Source: Chitinophagaceae bacterium UBA1931
GTDB lineage: Bacteria; Bacteroidota; Bacteroidia; Chitinophagales; Chitinophagaceae
Length of the DNA: 64,000 nt
Assembly (NCBI GenBank): GCA_002337125.1
Contig: DDFJ01000004.1
Location: 1,973,889 to 2,037,888, forward strand
Direction: 5' to 3'
The notes beneath the pieces were generated by a model that did not search any database, had not been told where the DNA came from, and worked only from the letters and a program-made list of their open reading frames with translations. A program made the position numbers and the translations under genes. Positions 53,966 through 63,294 of this stretch are shown in pieces. Each line of letters begins with the position of its first letter. The first letter of the stretch is position 1.

Positions 53966-56128
53966 ATGAAGAAGATTCTAATAACGGTTGTATTAGCCCT
54001 TTCGCTATTACGCAGCTATGCCGATGAAGGTATGTGGTTGCCGCTTTTACTTGGCGAGCAGGTGTACTCAGAAATGCAGAAAAAAGGATTAAAGCTTACC
54101 AAAGACCAGTTGTACAACATCAACAAAGCATCGCTGAAAGATGCCATCATTATTTTCGGCAATGGTTGTACCGGCGAAATTGTAAGCAGCCAGGGTTTGA
54201 TATTCACCAATCACCACTGCGGATATGATGCAATTGCAACTGCATCAACTGTTGAACACAACTACCTGCGTGATGGATTTTATGCAAAAAGTCAGCAGGA
54301 AGAAATCCGTTCAGCCATTACTGTACAGTTTCTTGTACGTATTGACGATGTAACCAAAGAAGTAAACGATTCGCTTGGTACTTTATTGGGAAGAGCAAGA
54401 GCAGACAAACAAGCTGCTGTACTTGCTGCTATCAACAAGCGCTTATCAAAAGCTGATGAGTTTATTGAATGCCGTGTTAGTCCGTTGTTTAAAGGCAACC
54501 AGTTCCTCGCATTTATTTACCAACGTTACAAAGATGTTCGTTTAGTTGGCGCACCACCAGAAAGCGTAGGTAAGTTTGGTGGCGATACTGATAACTGGGA
54601 ATGGCCACGCCATACCGGTGACTTCAGCATTTTCCGTGTGTACATGAGCAAAGACGGAAAGCCTGCTGAATACAGCGAAGCAAACGTTCCGCTTAAACCA
54701 AAATATTTCTTACCTGTATCTATTCGTCCGTTGAAGGATGGTGATTTTGCAATGATCTGGGGTTACCCCGGCAGCACTAACCGTTACGAAACTTCATTGG
54801 GTGTAAATCTTTCAATTGACATCAACAACCCAACACTTGTTAAACTGCGTGATGTACGTTTGAAATACATGTTTACTGAAATGCAGAAAGATGCCGGTAC
54901 CAAACTGAAACTTGCCAGCAACTATGCAAGTGTTGCCAACTACTGGAAGTTTTATGATGGTGAAACAAAACAGTTGTTGAAATATGATGTAGCCGGACAA
55001 AAGAAAAAAGCAGAAGCTGAATTCATTAACTGGGCAAAAGGAAAACCTGAATATGAAAACATTTTTCCTGAATGGGAAAAAGTGTATGCAGCATGGCGTC
55101 CTTATGCCAAGCACCGTGTTTACATGAACGAAGGTATTTTTGGTTCACCGCTTATTGCTTATGCAGCATCACTCATTCAGCTGGAAGCTGCATTGGTAAA
55201 AACAAGTGCAACAAAAGATGATGTAACAAAAGCTGTGAATGCTGCAGTTGAAGCACGCAAAGGATTTTTAGAAGATCATGATTTACCAAGCGATCAGAAT
55301 ATTCTTGGAGCAGTATTGCAGATGTTTTATAACGATATTCCGAAAGAGCAATACCCAATTGGTTTCTTTGAAGGTGTGAAAGGAAGCTTTGGCGATTTGA
55401 AAGATGAAGCAACATGGAAAGCTTATGCTGCTTCTGTTTTCAAAAACACCATGATCCTGAACGATGAAAAATGGAATGCATTTGTTGCAAATCCTGAAGC
55501 TGTAAAACTGCAGGAAGATCCGGCATTTGTTATTGCAAGTGCTTTCTTTAAAAACTACAGTGTTAAGTTCATGCCACGCTTCCAGGAATTCACTATCAAG
55601 AATAATGATCTTGGCCGTTTGTACCTGAAAGGAATTCTTGAAATGAATCCTGCAAAGGCTAAGAAAATGTATCCTGATGCTACATTCACTATGCGTGTTT
55701 CTTATGGTAATGTAAAAAGCTATGTGCCAAGAGATGCGGTGAAGTATGATTATGTAACCACATCAAAAGGCTTGCTTGAAAAATACAAAGCCGGTGATTA
55801 TGAATTTGATCTTCCATCAAAACAAATTGATTTGCTGAAGAAAAAAGATTTTGGTCAGTATGGTGATAAGCAACGTGGTGAACTGGTAATTGGTTTTATT
55901 ACCACTAATGACATTACCGGTGGTAACAGTGGTTCGCCTGTTATTAATGGTAATGGCGAATTAATTGGTCTTGCTTTCGATGGTAACTACGAAGCATTAA
56001 GTCATAAAATGGCTTTTGACAAAGATCTCAACCGCACCATTTGTGTTGACATCCGTTATGTATTGTGGTGTATTGACAAATTGGGTGGTGCATCAAACAT
56101 CATCAAGGAACTGAAGCTGATGAAATAA
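53966..56128 (+). CDS. S46 family dipeptidyl-peptidase, DPP7-type
   Basis: A 720-residue periplasmic peptidase with a signal peptide (about residues 1-19). The chymotrypsin-like fold carries catalytic His84 in FTNHHCGYDA and Ser655 in TGGNSGSPVIN. The helical S46-specific domain lies between. FGGDTDNWEWPRHTGDF is a family hallmark and contributes the N-terminal-residue binding site. Eighteen residues after the nucleophile stands Gly673 (in AFDGNYE), where DPP11 has Arg, so preference for hydrophobic or aliphatic P1 residues (DPP7) rather than Asp/Glu is expected. It releases dipeptides from oligopeptides for nutrition. It is transcribed alone, with its own promoter and terminator. Confidence 0.95.
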   Translation: MKKILITVVLALSLLRSYADEGMWLPLLLGEQVYSEMQKKGLKLTKDQLYNINKASLKDAIIIFGNGCTGEIVSSQGLIFTNHHCGYDAIATASTVEHNYLRDGFYAKSQQEEIRSAITVQFLVRIDDVTKEVNDSLGTLLGRARADKQAAVLAAINKRLSKADEFIECRVSPLFKGNQFLAFIYQRYKDVRLVGAPPESVGKFGGDTDNWEWPRHTGDFSIFRVYMSKDGKPAEYSEANVPLKPKYFLPVSIRPLKDGDFAMIWGYPGSTNRYETSLGVNLSIDINNPTLVKLRDVRLKYMFTEMQKDAGTKLKLASNYASVANYWKFYDGETKQLLKYDVAGQKKKAEAEFINWAKGKPEYENIFPEWEKVYAAWRPYAKHRVYMNEGIFGSPLIAYAASLIQLEAALVKTSATKDDVTKAVNAAVEARKGFLEDHDLPSDQNILGAVLQMFYNDIPKEQYPIGFFEGVKGSFGDLKDEATWKAYAASVFKNTMILNDEKWNAFVANPEAVKLQEDPAFVIASAFFKNYSVKFMPRFQEFTIKNNDLGRLYLKGILEMNPAKAKKMYPDATFTMRVSYGNVKSYVPRDAVKYDYVTTSKGLLEKYKAGDYEFDLPSKQIDLLKKKDFGQYGDKQRGELVIGFITTNDITGGNSGSPVINGNGELIGLAFDGNYEALSHKMAFDKDLNRTICVDIRYVLWCIDKLGGASNIIKELKLMK

Positions 56129-56153
56129 GCATTCAAACGTTACTGATAAAGAT

Positions 56154-56183
56154 AAAAGCCCCGACGTAGCGTCGGGGCTTTTT
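56154..56183. terminator. Rho-independent terminator between S46 peptidase and convergent lipoprotein gene
   Basis: A 13-bp perfect stem (aaaagccccgacg / cgtcggggctttt, 3-nt loop) with T-tracts on both strands can stop both convergent transcripts. Confidence 0.93.
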
Positions 56184-56213
56184 GTTGAGCAAACTTTTTC
56201 AACTTATGTTTGG

Positions 56214-57119
56214 TTATCGCATCATCATTTGATCAAGAGCTACGTAATGCCTGCCATTGGTATTGTCTTTCCAGATACAGTAACGTGTGGGATAATTTGT
56301 TCCTGATGGAGAAAAATACATTGGCTGACGATATGGTTTAAGAACAGTTCCACCACCTGCAAGTGTTGCAAGTGTAATCATTGGTTCAACAAAAGTTACT
56401 GCACCATCATAAGATCCATAAATAAATGTATGAGTGAAATCGGCATGCTGAGGACTGGCCGGTGGTTGAATTTCGGGCGACAAAAGATCAATCCAGTGCG
56501 AGCCCATCATTGGCACACCTCCTCCTGGATTAAAATATAAATCAGGAATAAAACCAGCCGGCGGAAAAATATTAAACTTAACAGGATCGGTTGTGTTCAT
56601 CACTTCTTCGTGCGATACTTTATAAAAGTGAAAATCAAAATGCGGCACATCATAAACATGTGGCGGTTCATGACCCATCACATTCCAGTTCACCATAATG
56701 TGCTTAAACGGTGTAACATCCATTGCCTTTTGATGCAACATAAGAATATACGTAGCTGCCATGTGATCTTCAGGATCAGTTGGCAAACCGGATAAAGCAC
56801 CATCTGTCATTTCAACTCCAATGGCAAGCGGCACTCCGCTGTGTGTTATATTAATCCATGAACGTACACGTCCGTTTCCCATTTGTACCTGCGGACCATA
56901 AAATGTATTGTACTTTTCATCGTTCCTGCTTACAACAATGGAAGATGATGGCAACATATCTCCCGACATGGTAATGATATGTGTATCATTTTCAGGTAAA
57001 GGAGCATCGACTTTTACGGCCTGGTTTATCACATTTCCATCAGAGCTTTTTTTACAAGAAAAGAAAGTGGCGCTGACGAGAAGCAATAAACAGAACACTT
57101 GAAAAAGTTGCTTTTTCAT
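56214..57119 (-). CDS. His-rich lipoprotein, resembling DUF5602/TTHB210-type proteins
   Basis: A 301-residue predicted lipoprotein with lipobox FFSC (Cys near 22) followed by KKSSDG. The mature domain has many paired His residues, probably metal ligands: VMGHEPPHVYD, VPHFDFHFYKVSHEEV, GSHWID and ADFTHTFIYGSYDG. This pattern matches proteins annotated as DUF5602 or TTHB210-like, from memory of the motif layout only. Function unknown; a zinc- or copper-binding role at the outer membrane is plausible. It is monocistronic and converges on the S46 peptidase. The 243 bp upstream show no other gene. Confidence 0.65.
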   Translation of the reverse strand: MKKQLFQVFCLLLLVSATFFSCKKSSDGNVINQAVKVDAPLPENDTHIITMSGDMLPSSSIVVSRNDEKYNTFYGPQVQMGNGRVRSWINITHSGVPLAIGVEMTDGALSGLPTDPEDHMAATYILMLHQKAMDVTPFKHIMVNWNVMGHEPPHVYDVPHFDFHFYKVSHEEVMNTTDPVKFNIFPPAGFIPDLYFNPGGGVPMMGSHWIDLLSPEIQPPASPQHADFTHTFIYGSYDGAVTFVEPMITLATLAGGGTVLKPYRQPMYFSPSGTNYPTRYCIWKDNTNGRHYVALDQMMMR

Positions 57120-57362
57120 GTTTGTTTGTTTTTAAAATTTACAATTGGTTACGCTTTCAGCAGGCACATAAGGAGATGTGAGATGGCAGCCTGAAGTATG
57201 TGGTTGGTTACTGCAGCCAAAGTCATCGCCATTGTTTCAATCAGATGTAGTTCGTAAAGCAAATAAAAAGTTATGCATTGTTTAAGCGAATTGCAAGCAA
57301 TGAAATGTATATTTTTAACTGTAAAGTTTAAAGCCGATTGACTGATTCATTAACTTCATTCT

Positions 57363-58472
57363 ATGGCACAGCTAATTACTTCTGTTGAAATCTACAAACT
57401 CTCTGTTCCGCTTAAACAACCTTTTGTTATATCGCTTGGTCCGCAATACGATGCTGACAATGTTGTAGTGAAGATCAACACACAACAAGGGATCAGCGGT
57501 TGGGGCGAGTGCAGTCCATATATGAGTATTAATGGTGAAAGCATGGACACCTGTTTTATAGTCGGGCAATATTTAGCCAAAGCATTAAAAGGAAAAGATG
57601 CATTGGATATTGAAGCCAGCACAAAAGCAATGGACTATGTTATAACACGTAACGAAAGCATTAAAAGTGCATTTGATATGGCGTTGTATGATATTGCTGC
57701 ACAACATGCACAGCAACCTTTGTATAAATTCCTTGGCGGAAATAAAAACAAAGTAATTACAACCGACATGACTGTTGGCCTGGGCTCACCGGAGAAAATG
57801 GCAGGTGAAGCATTGCAGTACAAGAATGAAGGTTTTCCTTTTATTAAAGTTAAGCTTGGCACAACTACTGAAGATGATGTTGCAAGAATAAAGGCTATTC
57901 GTGCAGCTGTTGGCAATGAACTTCCATTACGAATTGATGCCAACCAGGGATGGAGTGTTGAAACAGCAATTGCAACATTAAATGCGTTAAAGGAATTTGA
58001 TATTGAACATTGTGAGGAACCGATTGCCAAATGGAATTATATGGAACTGCCTGTTGTAAGAAAAAACAGTCCCATAAAAATCATGGCCGATGAAAGTTGT
58101 TTTGATGAGCATGATGCAGAACGTTTGGCAAAACTGGATGCAGTTGATTATTTCAATATTAAACTTGGAAAGAGCGGCGGCATTTACCGTGCAATGAAGA
58201 TTGTTGAAGTTGCTAAAGCAAACAACCTGAAACTTCAGGTGGGATGTTTTATGGAAAGCCGTTTGGCAATTACAGCTTTAGTTCATTTTGCTTACAGTAG
58301 TGATCTGATTGTGCATTATGACTTAGACACACCTTTAATGCTGAAAGAAGATCCTGTAATTGGAGGAATGATCTTTAAAGAAAACGGCGTGGTTGAAATT
58401 GATGAAGCATTTGGAACAGGTGCAACGATTGATGAAAATTTTTTGAAGAAATGCGAAAGTGTAGTTATTTGA
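57363..58472 (+). CDS. dipeptide epimerase (enolase superfamily, muconate-lactonising subgroup)
   Basis: A 369-residue enzyme with the N-terminal capping domain and (beta/alpha)7 barrel of the muconate-lactonising subgroup. Catalytic and metal residues are at the expected places: KxK as IKVKLG (Lys162, Lys164), metal ligands Asp192 in RIDANQGW, Glu218/219 in EEPI and Asp244 in ADES, and Lys267 in NIKLGKSGG. The DMTVGLGSP strand is typical of L-Ala-D/L-Glu and other dipeptide epimerases acting in murein-peptide recycling. Exact dipeptide specificity needs assay. A small membrane-protein gene begins 11 bp later, so co-transcription is likely. Confidence 0.9.
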   Translation: MAQLITSVEIYKLSVPLKQPFVISLGPQYDADNVVVKINTQQGISGWGECSPYMSINGESMDTCFIVGQYLAKALKGKDALDIEASTKAMDYVITRNESIKSAFDMALYDIAAQHAQQPLYKFLGGNKNKVITTDMTVGLGSPEKMAGEALQYKNEGFPFIKVKLGTTTEDDVARIKAIRAAVGNELPLRIDANQGWSVETAIATLNALKEFDIEHCEEPIAKWNYMELPVVRKNSPIKIMADESCFDEHDAERLAKLDAVDYFNIKLGKSGGIYRAMKIVEVAKANNLKLQVGCFMESRLAITALVHFAYSSDLIVHYDLDTPLMLKEDPVIGGMIFKENGVVEIDEAFGTGATIDENFLKKCESVVI

Positions 58473-58483
58473 ACCGTTGAACT

Positions 58484-58951
58484 ATGAAACTATTTGCTTT
58501 TCCTCTAACAGAACTGGAGTTTGTTGGCAACAAAAAACCTTATGACTACTTTAATATCATTAACGAAAAGTGTGAAAAAGAAGCCTGGCATGATCTTCCT
58601 CTCTTGAGAGGCGAACTTTTATCCACGGAGCCATTGCAATATAAATTTTACAGTGATTTTTTCCCGAACAACAAAGTACCCCAGTCGTTTAAAACAAGCA
58701 TAACTGTTACATTAGTAAGTTCAGCAGCAGGGACAAGATTTATCATTAAAACAAAAGCCGGCGTTCCTTTTTGGATACTCAGCAGTATTTTTTCGTTTAC
58801 ATTCTTACTTGAAGTATACAAAGCGATTTTTGAAAAGCACAATATCGGGAGCCTGTTTTCTCCGGCAATATTTATTGTTGCTTTTTATTTTCTAGAATTA
58901 TATATCCTGAAAAGGTTAATCAGGAATTTCAGAAATGAAGTTCAGGCTTAA
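58484..58951 (+). CDS. hypothetical protein with C-terminal membrane hairpin
   Basis: A 155-residue protein: a soluble N-terminal part (about residues 1-90, with ELEFVGNKKPYDYFN near the start) followed by two hydrophobic segments (about 95-115 and 122-142) and a basic tail. No family was recognised. It starts 11 bp after the dipeptide epimerase gene on the same strand. Its stop directly abuts the stop of the convergent glycosylase gene with no base between. Confidence 0.7.
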   Translation: MKLFAFPLTELEFVGNKKPYDYFNIINEKCEKEAWHDLPLLRGELLSTEPLQYKFYSDFFPNNKVPQSFKTSITVTLVSSAAGTRFIIKTKAGVPFWILSSIFSFTFLLEVYKAIFEKHNIGSLFSPAIFIVAFYFLELYILKRLIRNFRNEVQA

Positions 58952-59551
58952 TCAATTCCCATCTTTCCATCGCCATAAATGAATACAGGCATAGGTTCTG
59001 TATGGCTTCCATTTTTCAGCTACTTTATGCATCTGTTCATACAGGATCTTTTTATTTGAATGATCAAGCTTATACAACTTCGTCATTGCTTGCTGAATGC
59101 CCAGATCATCAACCGGGAATACATCTTCGTGCTGCAATGAAAACATCAGGATCATTTCAGTTGTCCATTTTCCTACACCTTTTATCTGTGTCAGTTTTGC
59201 AATTACATCTTCGTTGCTCATTTTATACAACTGTGCATCTGTGATTTTCTCCTCAATAAAAAAGCGGCAAACGTTATGTACATAGTTTGTCTTGGCATTA
59301 CTTAAACCAATACTGCGTAATGTTTCAAACGGTGTATCAATAATCTGCTGAGCGGTTGGTTCTTTCTTTCCATATAGCGCAAGAAACCGGCTATAAATAA
59401 CTTCGGCCACTTTTGTTGAAAGCTGCTGACTCATGATAGAAGCGCAAAGCCGTAAATAAATTTTTTTCCGCTTTTCCAGCACAAGGGCATCCTGCTCCTC
59501 AAGCACCTTCCTGAGTTTTTTGTCTTTACACAAATGCTGTATGTACTCCAT
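58952..59551 (-). CDS. DNA-3-methyladenine glycosylase (AlkA-like, HhH-GPD)
   Basis: A 199-residue helix-hairpin-helix-GPD glycosylase. The hairpin LTQIKGVGKWTTEM (residues 120-133) is followed by the FPVDDLGIQ loop with catalytic Asp149, the AlkA/MPG arrangement. The N-terminal TATA-like domain of E. coli AlkA is missing, as in short AlkA/Mag1-type enzymes, and no Cys4 Fe-S cluster is present. It excises alkylated purines in base excision repair. It converges with the preceding gene, with stop codons adjoining. Confidence 0.92.
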   Translation of the reverse strand: MEYIQHLCKDKKLRKVLEEQDALVLEKRKKIYLRLCASIMSQQLSTKVAEVIYSRFLALYGKKEPTAQQIIDTPFETLRSIGLSNAKTNYVHNVCRFFIEEKITDAQLYKMSNEDVIAKLTQIKGVGKWTTEMILMFSLQHEDVFPVDDLGIQQAMTKLYKLDHSNKKILYEQMHKVAEKWKPYRTYACIHLWRWKDGN

Positions 59552-59640
59552 TACTGATTGGTTTAATGAATTAGCTGCGTAACATTTTCATTACAATTTA
59601 TTCATTCTTCCTTAATTCAAAAGCAATAATCAGTTAACAG

Positions 59641-60492
59641 TTGGTTTCAATCTTTGTGAAACCCTTTACGGTGAAGACGTATTATAAAACAATTATCCTG
59701 TCCGATATCCATCTCGGCATCCGCAATTCACGGGTAAAAGAAGTGGTAGACTTTCTTAGTGAGCACAAATGCGATACACTCATTCTCAATGGTGACATTA
59801 TCGACGGATGGCAGTTAAAAAAATCAGGTGAGTGGAAAAAGAAACATACTGCTTTTTTCCGCATCATCATGAAGTACATGCATAAGTACCAAACAAAAGT
59901 GATTTACCTGCGTGGCAATCATGACGATTTTCTCGATGAAATTCTTCCTTTCAACTTCGGACAGTTTATGATCAAACGGCATCATATCCTGCAAAGCAGT
60001 TCAAAAAAATATTATGTAGTGCATGGCGATATATTTGATACTGTTACAACAAAACTAAAATGGCTTGCAAAACTCGGTGATGTTGGATATACGTTCCTGC
60101 TATGGCTCAACCGTTATTATAACCAATACCGTTCAAAAAGAGGATTGCCTTATTACTCACTTTCGCAGGTGGTGAAAGCAAAAGTAAAATCAGCTGTTTC
60201 ATTTATTTCTGATTATGAAGAACAGCTTTGTGCTGTTGCTGCTGTCAACAAATGCGATGGCGTTATTTGCGGGCATATTCACCAGGCTGCAGATAAAACC
60301 ATCAACAACATTCATTACCTCAACAGTGGCGATTGGGTTGAAACCATGAGCGCCCTTGTTGAAACAGAAAACAATGAATGGAAAATAATTTACTACAACG
60401 ACTGGCTGAAAGAAACAACAGCCGTCGTTACTGCTTCAGAACAAACTGCAACCATTCCTTCTGCTTTTATTCCAAACTTAATTTCCAACTAA
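59641..60492 (+). CDS. metallophosphoesterase, LpxH-like (UDP-2,3-diacylglucosamine diphosphatase family)
   Basis: About 283 residues. Calcineurin-like motifs are in order: LSDIHLG (DxH), LNGDIIDGW (GD), LRGNHDD (GNHD), VHGDIFD and CGHIHQA (GHxH). An inserted helical segment lies before the last motif (WLAKLGDVGYTFLLWLNRYY). The family cleaves UDP-diacylglucosamine in lipid A synthesis. This protein's company is a MurG-like glycosyltransferase starting 1 bp after its stop, so a different glycolipid is also possible. No ATG is available near the N terminus: a TTG at 59641 is used, and a GTG at 59656 is the main alternative. Confidence 0.85.
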   Translation: MVSIFVKPFTVKTYYKTIILSDIHLGIRNSRVKEVVDFLSEHKCDTLILNGDIIDGWQLKKSGEWKKKHTAFFRIIMKYMHKYQTKVIYLRGNHDDFLDEILPFNFGQFMIKRHHILQSSSKKYYVVHGDIFDTVTTKLKWLAKLGDVGYTFLLWLNRYYNQYRSKRGLPYYSLSQVVKAKVKSAVSFISDYEEQLCAVAAVNKCDGVICGHIHQAADKTINNIHYLNSGDWVETMSALVETENNEWKIIYYNDWLKETTAVVTASEQTATIPSAFIPNLISN

Positions 60493-60493
60493 T

Positions 60494-61630
60494 ATGAGCA
60501 AAACGTTTGTATTTGCGGTACAGGGCGAGGGGCGTGGACATTTAACACAGGCAATTGCTGCTTATGAAATGCTTACTTCTTACGGTCATAAAGTTGCAGC
60601 TGTATTAATAGGAAGCAGCGACAGGAGACAGGTTCCTGATTTTGTAAAAGCACGGATTAAAGCGCCACTGATTAATATTCACAGTCCGAATTTTGTTACA
60701 GATAAAAACAATAAGTCGATCCGCATTGGTAAAACGATCAGTAAAAACCTCCAGCAATGGAAGCGGTTTCGTCAAAGCATGAACATAATCAGGAAGCAGG
60801 TAGATGAACTTCAGCCGGATATCCTTTTGAATTTTTATGAACCACTGATCGGGCTTTGTTCCTTATTTCAGCCACTCAATACTAAAATCATTTCTGTTGC
60901 ACACCAGTTTGTTTATCTCCATCCTGAATTTAAATTTCCTGAAGGAGGAAATAAGATTGACAGGTTCGCTATAAAAAAGTACACAGCATTAACTGCAACC
61001 GGTTCTGAAAAATTACTGGCGCTTTCGTTCTATCCATTCAAACAACAGTTTTATAAAAACATGATTGTGAGTGCTCCGCTGCTGCGTAAAGAAATCGGAG
61101 AACAGAAATTATTTAAAGGCGATCATTTGCTGGTGTACATTCTCAACTCCGGTTACATGCAGGAAATTATTAACTGGCATAACCAGCATCCTGAAATAAG
61201 CATTCATTGTTTTACCGATAGCAAAACGGTAAAAGGCAAATGGCATTTTGACGATACGCTTTGTTTTCACTCACTCGACGATCAGAAGTTTCTGCAGTAC
61301 ATGGCTACCGCAAAAGCGTTGGTTACAACGGCAGGTTTTGAAAGTGTGTGCGAAGCCATGTATTTGGGAAAACCGGTTTTAATGGTTCCGGTAAAAGGGC
61401 ATTTTGAACAATGGTGTAATGCAAGAGATGGAGACAAAGCCGGTGCAGGAATTTATGCAGATGGTTTTAATCTTGACTTACTGCTGGATTATCTTCCTTA
61501 CTATGAAAATAAAAGCAATGAATTTATACAATGGTGCAGGCAAACAAGGTATTTAATGATGCTTTGCTTTGCAGAAGTGTTACATCAGCAGGCGGAAGAT
61601 CATTTTCCCTTTTCGCCGGCAATGACATAA
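60494..61630 (+). CDS. MurG/UGT-like glycosyltransferase (GT-B fold)
   Basis: A 378-residue GT-B protein. The N-terminal loop VQGEGRGHLTQAIAAYEML has the GRGH glycine-rich acceptor motif of MurG/MGT-type enzymes. The C-terminal donor site is TTAGFESVCEAMYLGKPVLMVPVKGHFEQW (read in parts; about residues 275-310). The donor is probably a UDP-sugar and the acceptor a lipid or polyprenyl substrate. It follows the LpxH-like gene with a 1-bp gap. The pair looks like a two-step module for a surface or membrane glycolipid. A terminator follows. Confidence 0.82.
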   Translation: MSKTFVFAVQGEGRGHLTQAIAAYEMLTSYGHKVAAVLIGSSDRRQVPDFVKARIKAPLINIHSPNFVTDKNNKSIRIGKTISKNLQQWKRFRQSMNIIRKQVDELQPDILLNFYEPLIGLCSLFQPLNTKIISVAHQFVYLHPEFKFPEGGNKIDRFAIKKYTALTATGSEKLLALSFYPFKQQFYKNMIVSAPLLRKEIGEQKLFKGDHLLVYILNSGYMQEIINWHNQHPEISIHCFTDSKTVKGKWHFDDTLCFHSLDDQKFLQYMATAKALVTTAGFESVCEAMYLGKPVLMVPVKGHFEQWCNARDGDKAGAGIYADGFNLDLLLDYLPYYENKSNEFIQWCRQTRYLMMLCFAEVLHQQAEDHFPFSPAMT

Positions 61631-61664
61631 AAAAAGCGGCAACTGTAACACAGCTGCCGTTTTG
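61631..61664. terminator. shared terminator between the GT gene and cysS
   Basis: CGGCAaCTGT and ACAGcTGCCG arms (one mismatch) with a 3-nt loop are flanked by A-run and T-run, fitting termination from both convergent sides. Confidence 0.82.
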
Positions 61665-61681
61665 TATCGTTCAACTACAAG

Positions 61682-63169
61682 TTATAAACTGTAACTCATT
61701 CCACCATCTTTTTCATCTTTCAGCTGAACACCCATTTCAGCAAGCTGGTTGCGGATTTTATCGCTGGTTGCAAAGTCTTTTCTCGCCTTTGCATCTTTAC
61801 GTAATTCAATCAATATCTGCATCACCGCTTTAAACTTGCTGCTGTCTTCAGCACTCACATTCTTCAATCCAAAAATATCTTCAACAAACGTTTTCATCTG
61901 CGATTGCAAGAATGCAAGCGTTTCACTGCTTAAAGCATTTGATGCAATGTGTTTGTCCTTCAATCCATTTATTACAGGAACAAGTTCAAACATATTTGCC
62001 AATGTTTTCGCTGTGTTGAGATCATCATTCATAAACTCATCGAATTCTGTTGCAAGCTGTTTCACTTTTGCATCAAGTTCTTTATCCGCAGCGTCCTGTT
62101 TGCTTACTTCCAGCTTCATCAGCCATTCGTATGCTTCCCACAAACGTTTCAATCCTTTTTCTGCACCCTGCAATGCTTCATTACTGAAATCAAGAGTGCT
62201 GCGGTATTGCGTTTGCAGAATAAAGAAACGCACCGTCATTGGATGATATGCTTTTTCAAGAATAGGATGATCGCCACTGAAGAGTTCCGTTAACTTAATA
62301 ACGTTGTTGTAACTCTTGCCCATTTTTTTACCGTTAATGGTGATCATGTTATTATGAATCCAGTAACGTACAGGCGATGTGTGATTGCAGATAGTACTTT
62401 GTGCTATTTCACTTTCATGATGAGGAAACAGCAAATCCATACCACCGCCGTGAATATCAAACTGTGCACCTAAATATTTTGTTGCCATTGCCGAGCATTC
62501 AATATGCCAGCCGGGGAAACCAATACCCCAGGGACTTTTCCAGCGCATGATATGTTCAGGTGCAGCATTTTTCCATAAAGCAAAATCGGCACGGTCTCTT
62601 TTTTCATCCTGACCTTCCAGTTCTCTTGTTGTTTCAAGCAAATCATCAATCACTCTTCCGCTCAGCTTTCCGTAATCGTGGCTGGCCGCATATTTTTTTA
62701 CATCAAAATAAACTGAACCATTTTTTACATATGCATAACCGGCTTCAATAATCTGTTCAATCATTCCAATCTGTTCAACAATATGTCCTGTTGCTGTAGG
62801 TTCAATTGTTGGAGGAATGGTGTTGAACTGATCCATTGCCCAATGAAACAGGTTGGTATACTTCTGCACCAGTTCCATTGGTTCCAGTTTTTCCAGTACT
62901 GCTTTTTTGGAAATTTTATCTTCTGCCTCTCTTCCTTCTTCTTCAAAATGACCGGCATCGGTAATGTTGCGCACATAACGAACCCTGTAGCCCATATGTG
63001 TGAGATAACGGTACAATACATCAAACGTTATATACGGGCGGGCATGACCAAGATGGCTTTCGCCGCTAACGGTTGGTCCGCACACATACATACCCACATG
63101 GCCGGGTGTGATGGATTCAAAAACTTCTTTCTGGCGTGTAAGAGAATTATAAACTTTTAACTGCGACAT
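61682..63169 (-). CDS. cysS: cysteinyl-tRNA synthetase
   Basis: A 495-residue class I synthetase. CGPTVSGESHLGHARPY carries the zinc Cys and HIGH-like SHLGH element, FPHHESEIAQS the second zinc-binding region, and KMGKSYNN the KMSKS-equivalent loop. The C-terminal DALR and anticodon region is complete. It attaches Cys to tRNA-Cys. It is transcribed alone. A CAA-rich run (63226-63248 on the plus strand) lies in its long 5' leader, downstream of a TATCTTTG -7 box. Confidence 0.97.
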   Translation of the reverse strand: MSQLKVYNSLTRQKEVFESITPGHVGMYVCGPTVSGESHLGHARPYITFDVLYRYLTHMGYRVRYVRNITDAGHFEEEGREAEDKISKKAVLEKLEPMELVQKYTNLFHWAMDQFNTIPPTIEPTATGHIVEQIGMIEQIIEAGYAYVKNGSVYFDVKKYAASHDYGKLSGRVIDDLLETTRELEGQDEKRDRADFALWKNAAPEHIMRWKSPWGIGFPGWHIECSAMATKYLGAQFDIHGGGMDLLFPHHESEIAQSTICNHTSPVRYWIHNNMITINGKKMGKSYNNVIKLTELFSGDHPILEKAYHPMTVRFFILQTQYRSTLDFSNEALQGAEKGLKRLWEAYEWLMKLEVSKQDAADKELDAKVKQLATEFDEFMNDDLNTAKTLANMFELVPVINGLKDKHIASNALSSETLAFLQSQMKTFVEDIFGLKNVSAEDSSKFKAVMQILIELRKDAKARKDFATSDKIRNQLAEMGVQLKDEKDGGMSYSL

Positions 63170-63272
63170 AAATTATGAATGATTGGAAATGAAGAATTGT
63201 TGTTAATGGAGATCCGGTTGCTTAATCAGCAACAACAGCAACAACAATATTGTGAGAATGTCTTCATTGAAA

Positions 63273-63280
63273 CAAAGATA
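63273..63280 (-). promoter_or_regulatory. -7 box of cysS
   Basis: TATCTTTG on the minus strand, an exact TAnnTTTG match, lies 104 bp before the cysS start. A TTTG lies 23 bp further upstream, inside the end of the neighbouring gene. It implies an unusually long 5' UTR for this window. Confidence 0.5.
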
Positions 63281-63294
63281 GTATTTCCGCCGGT

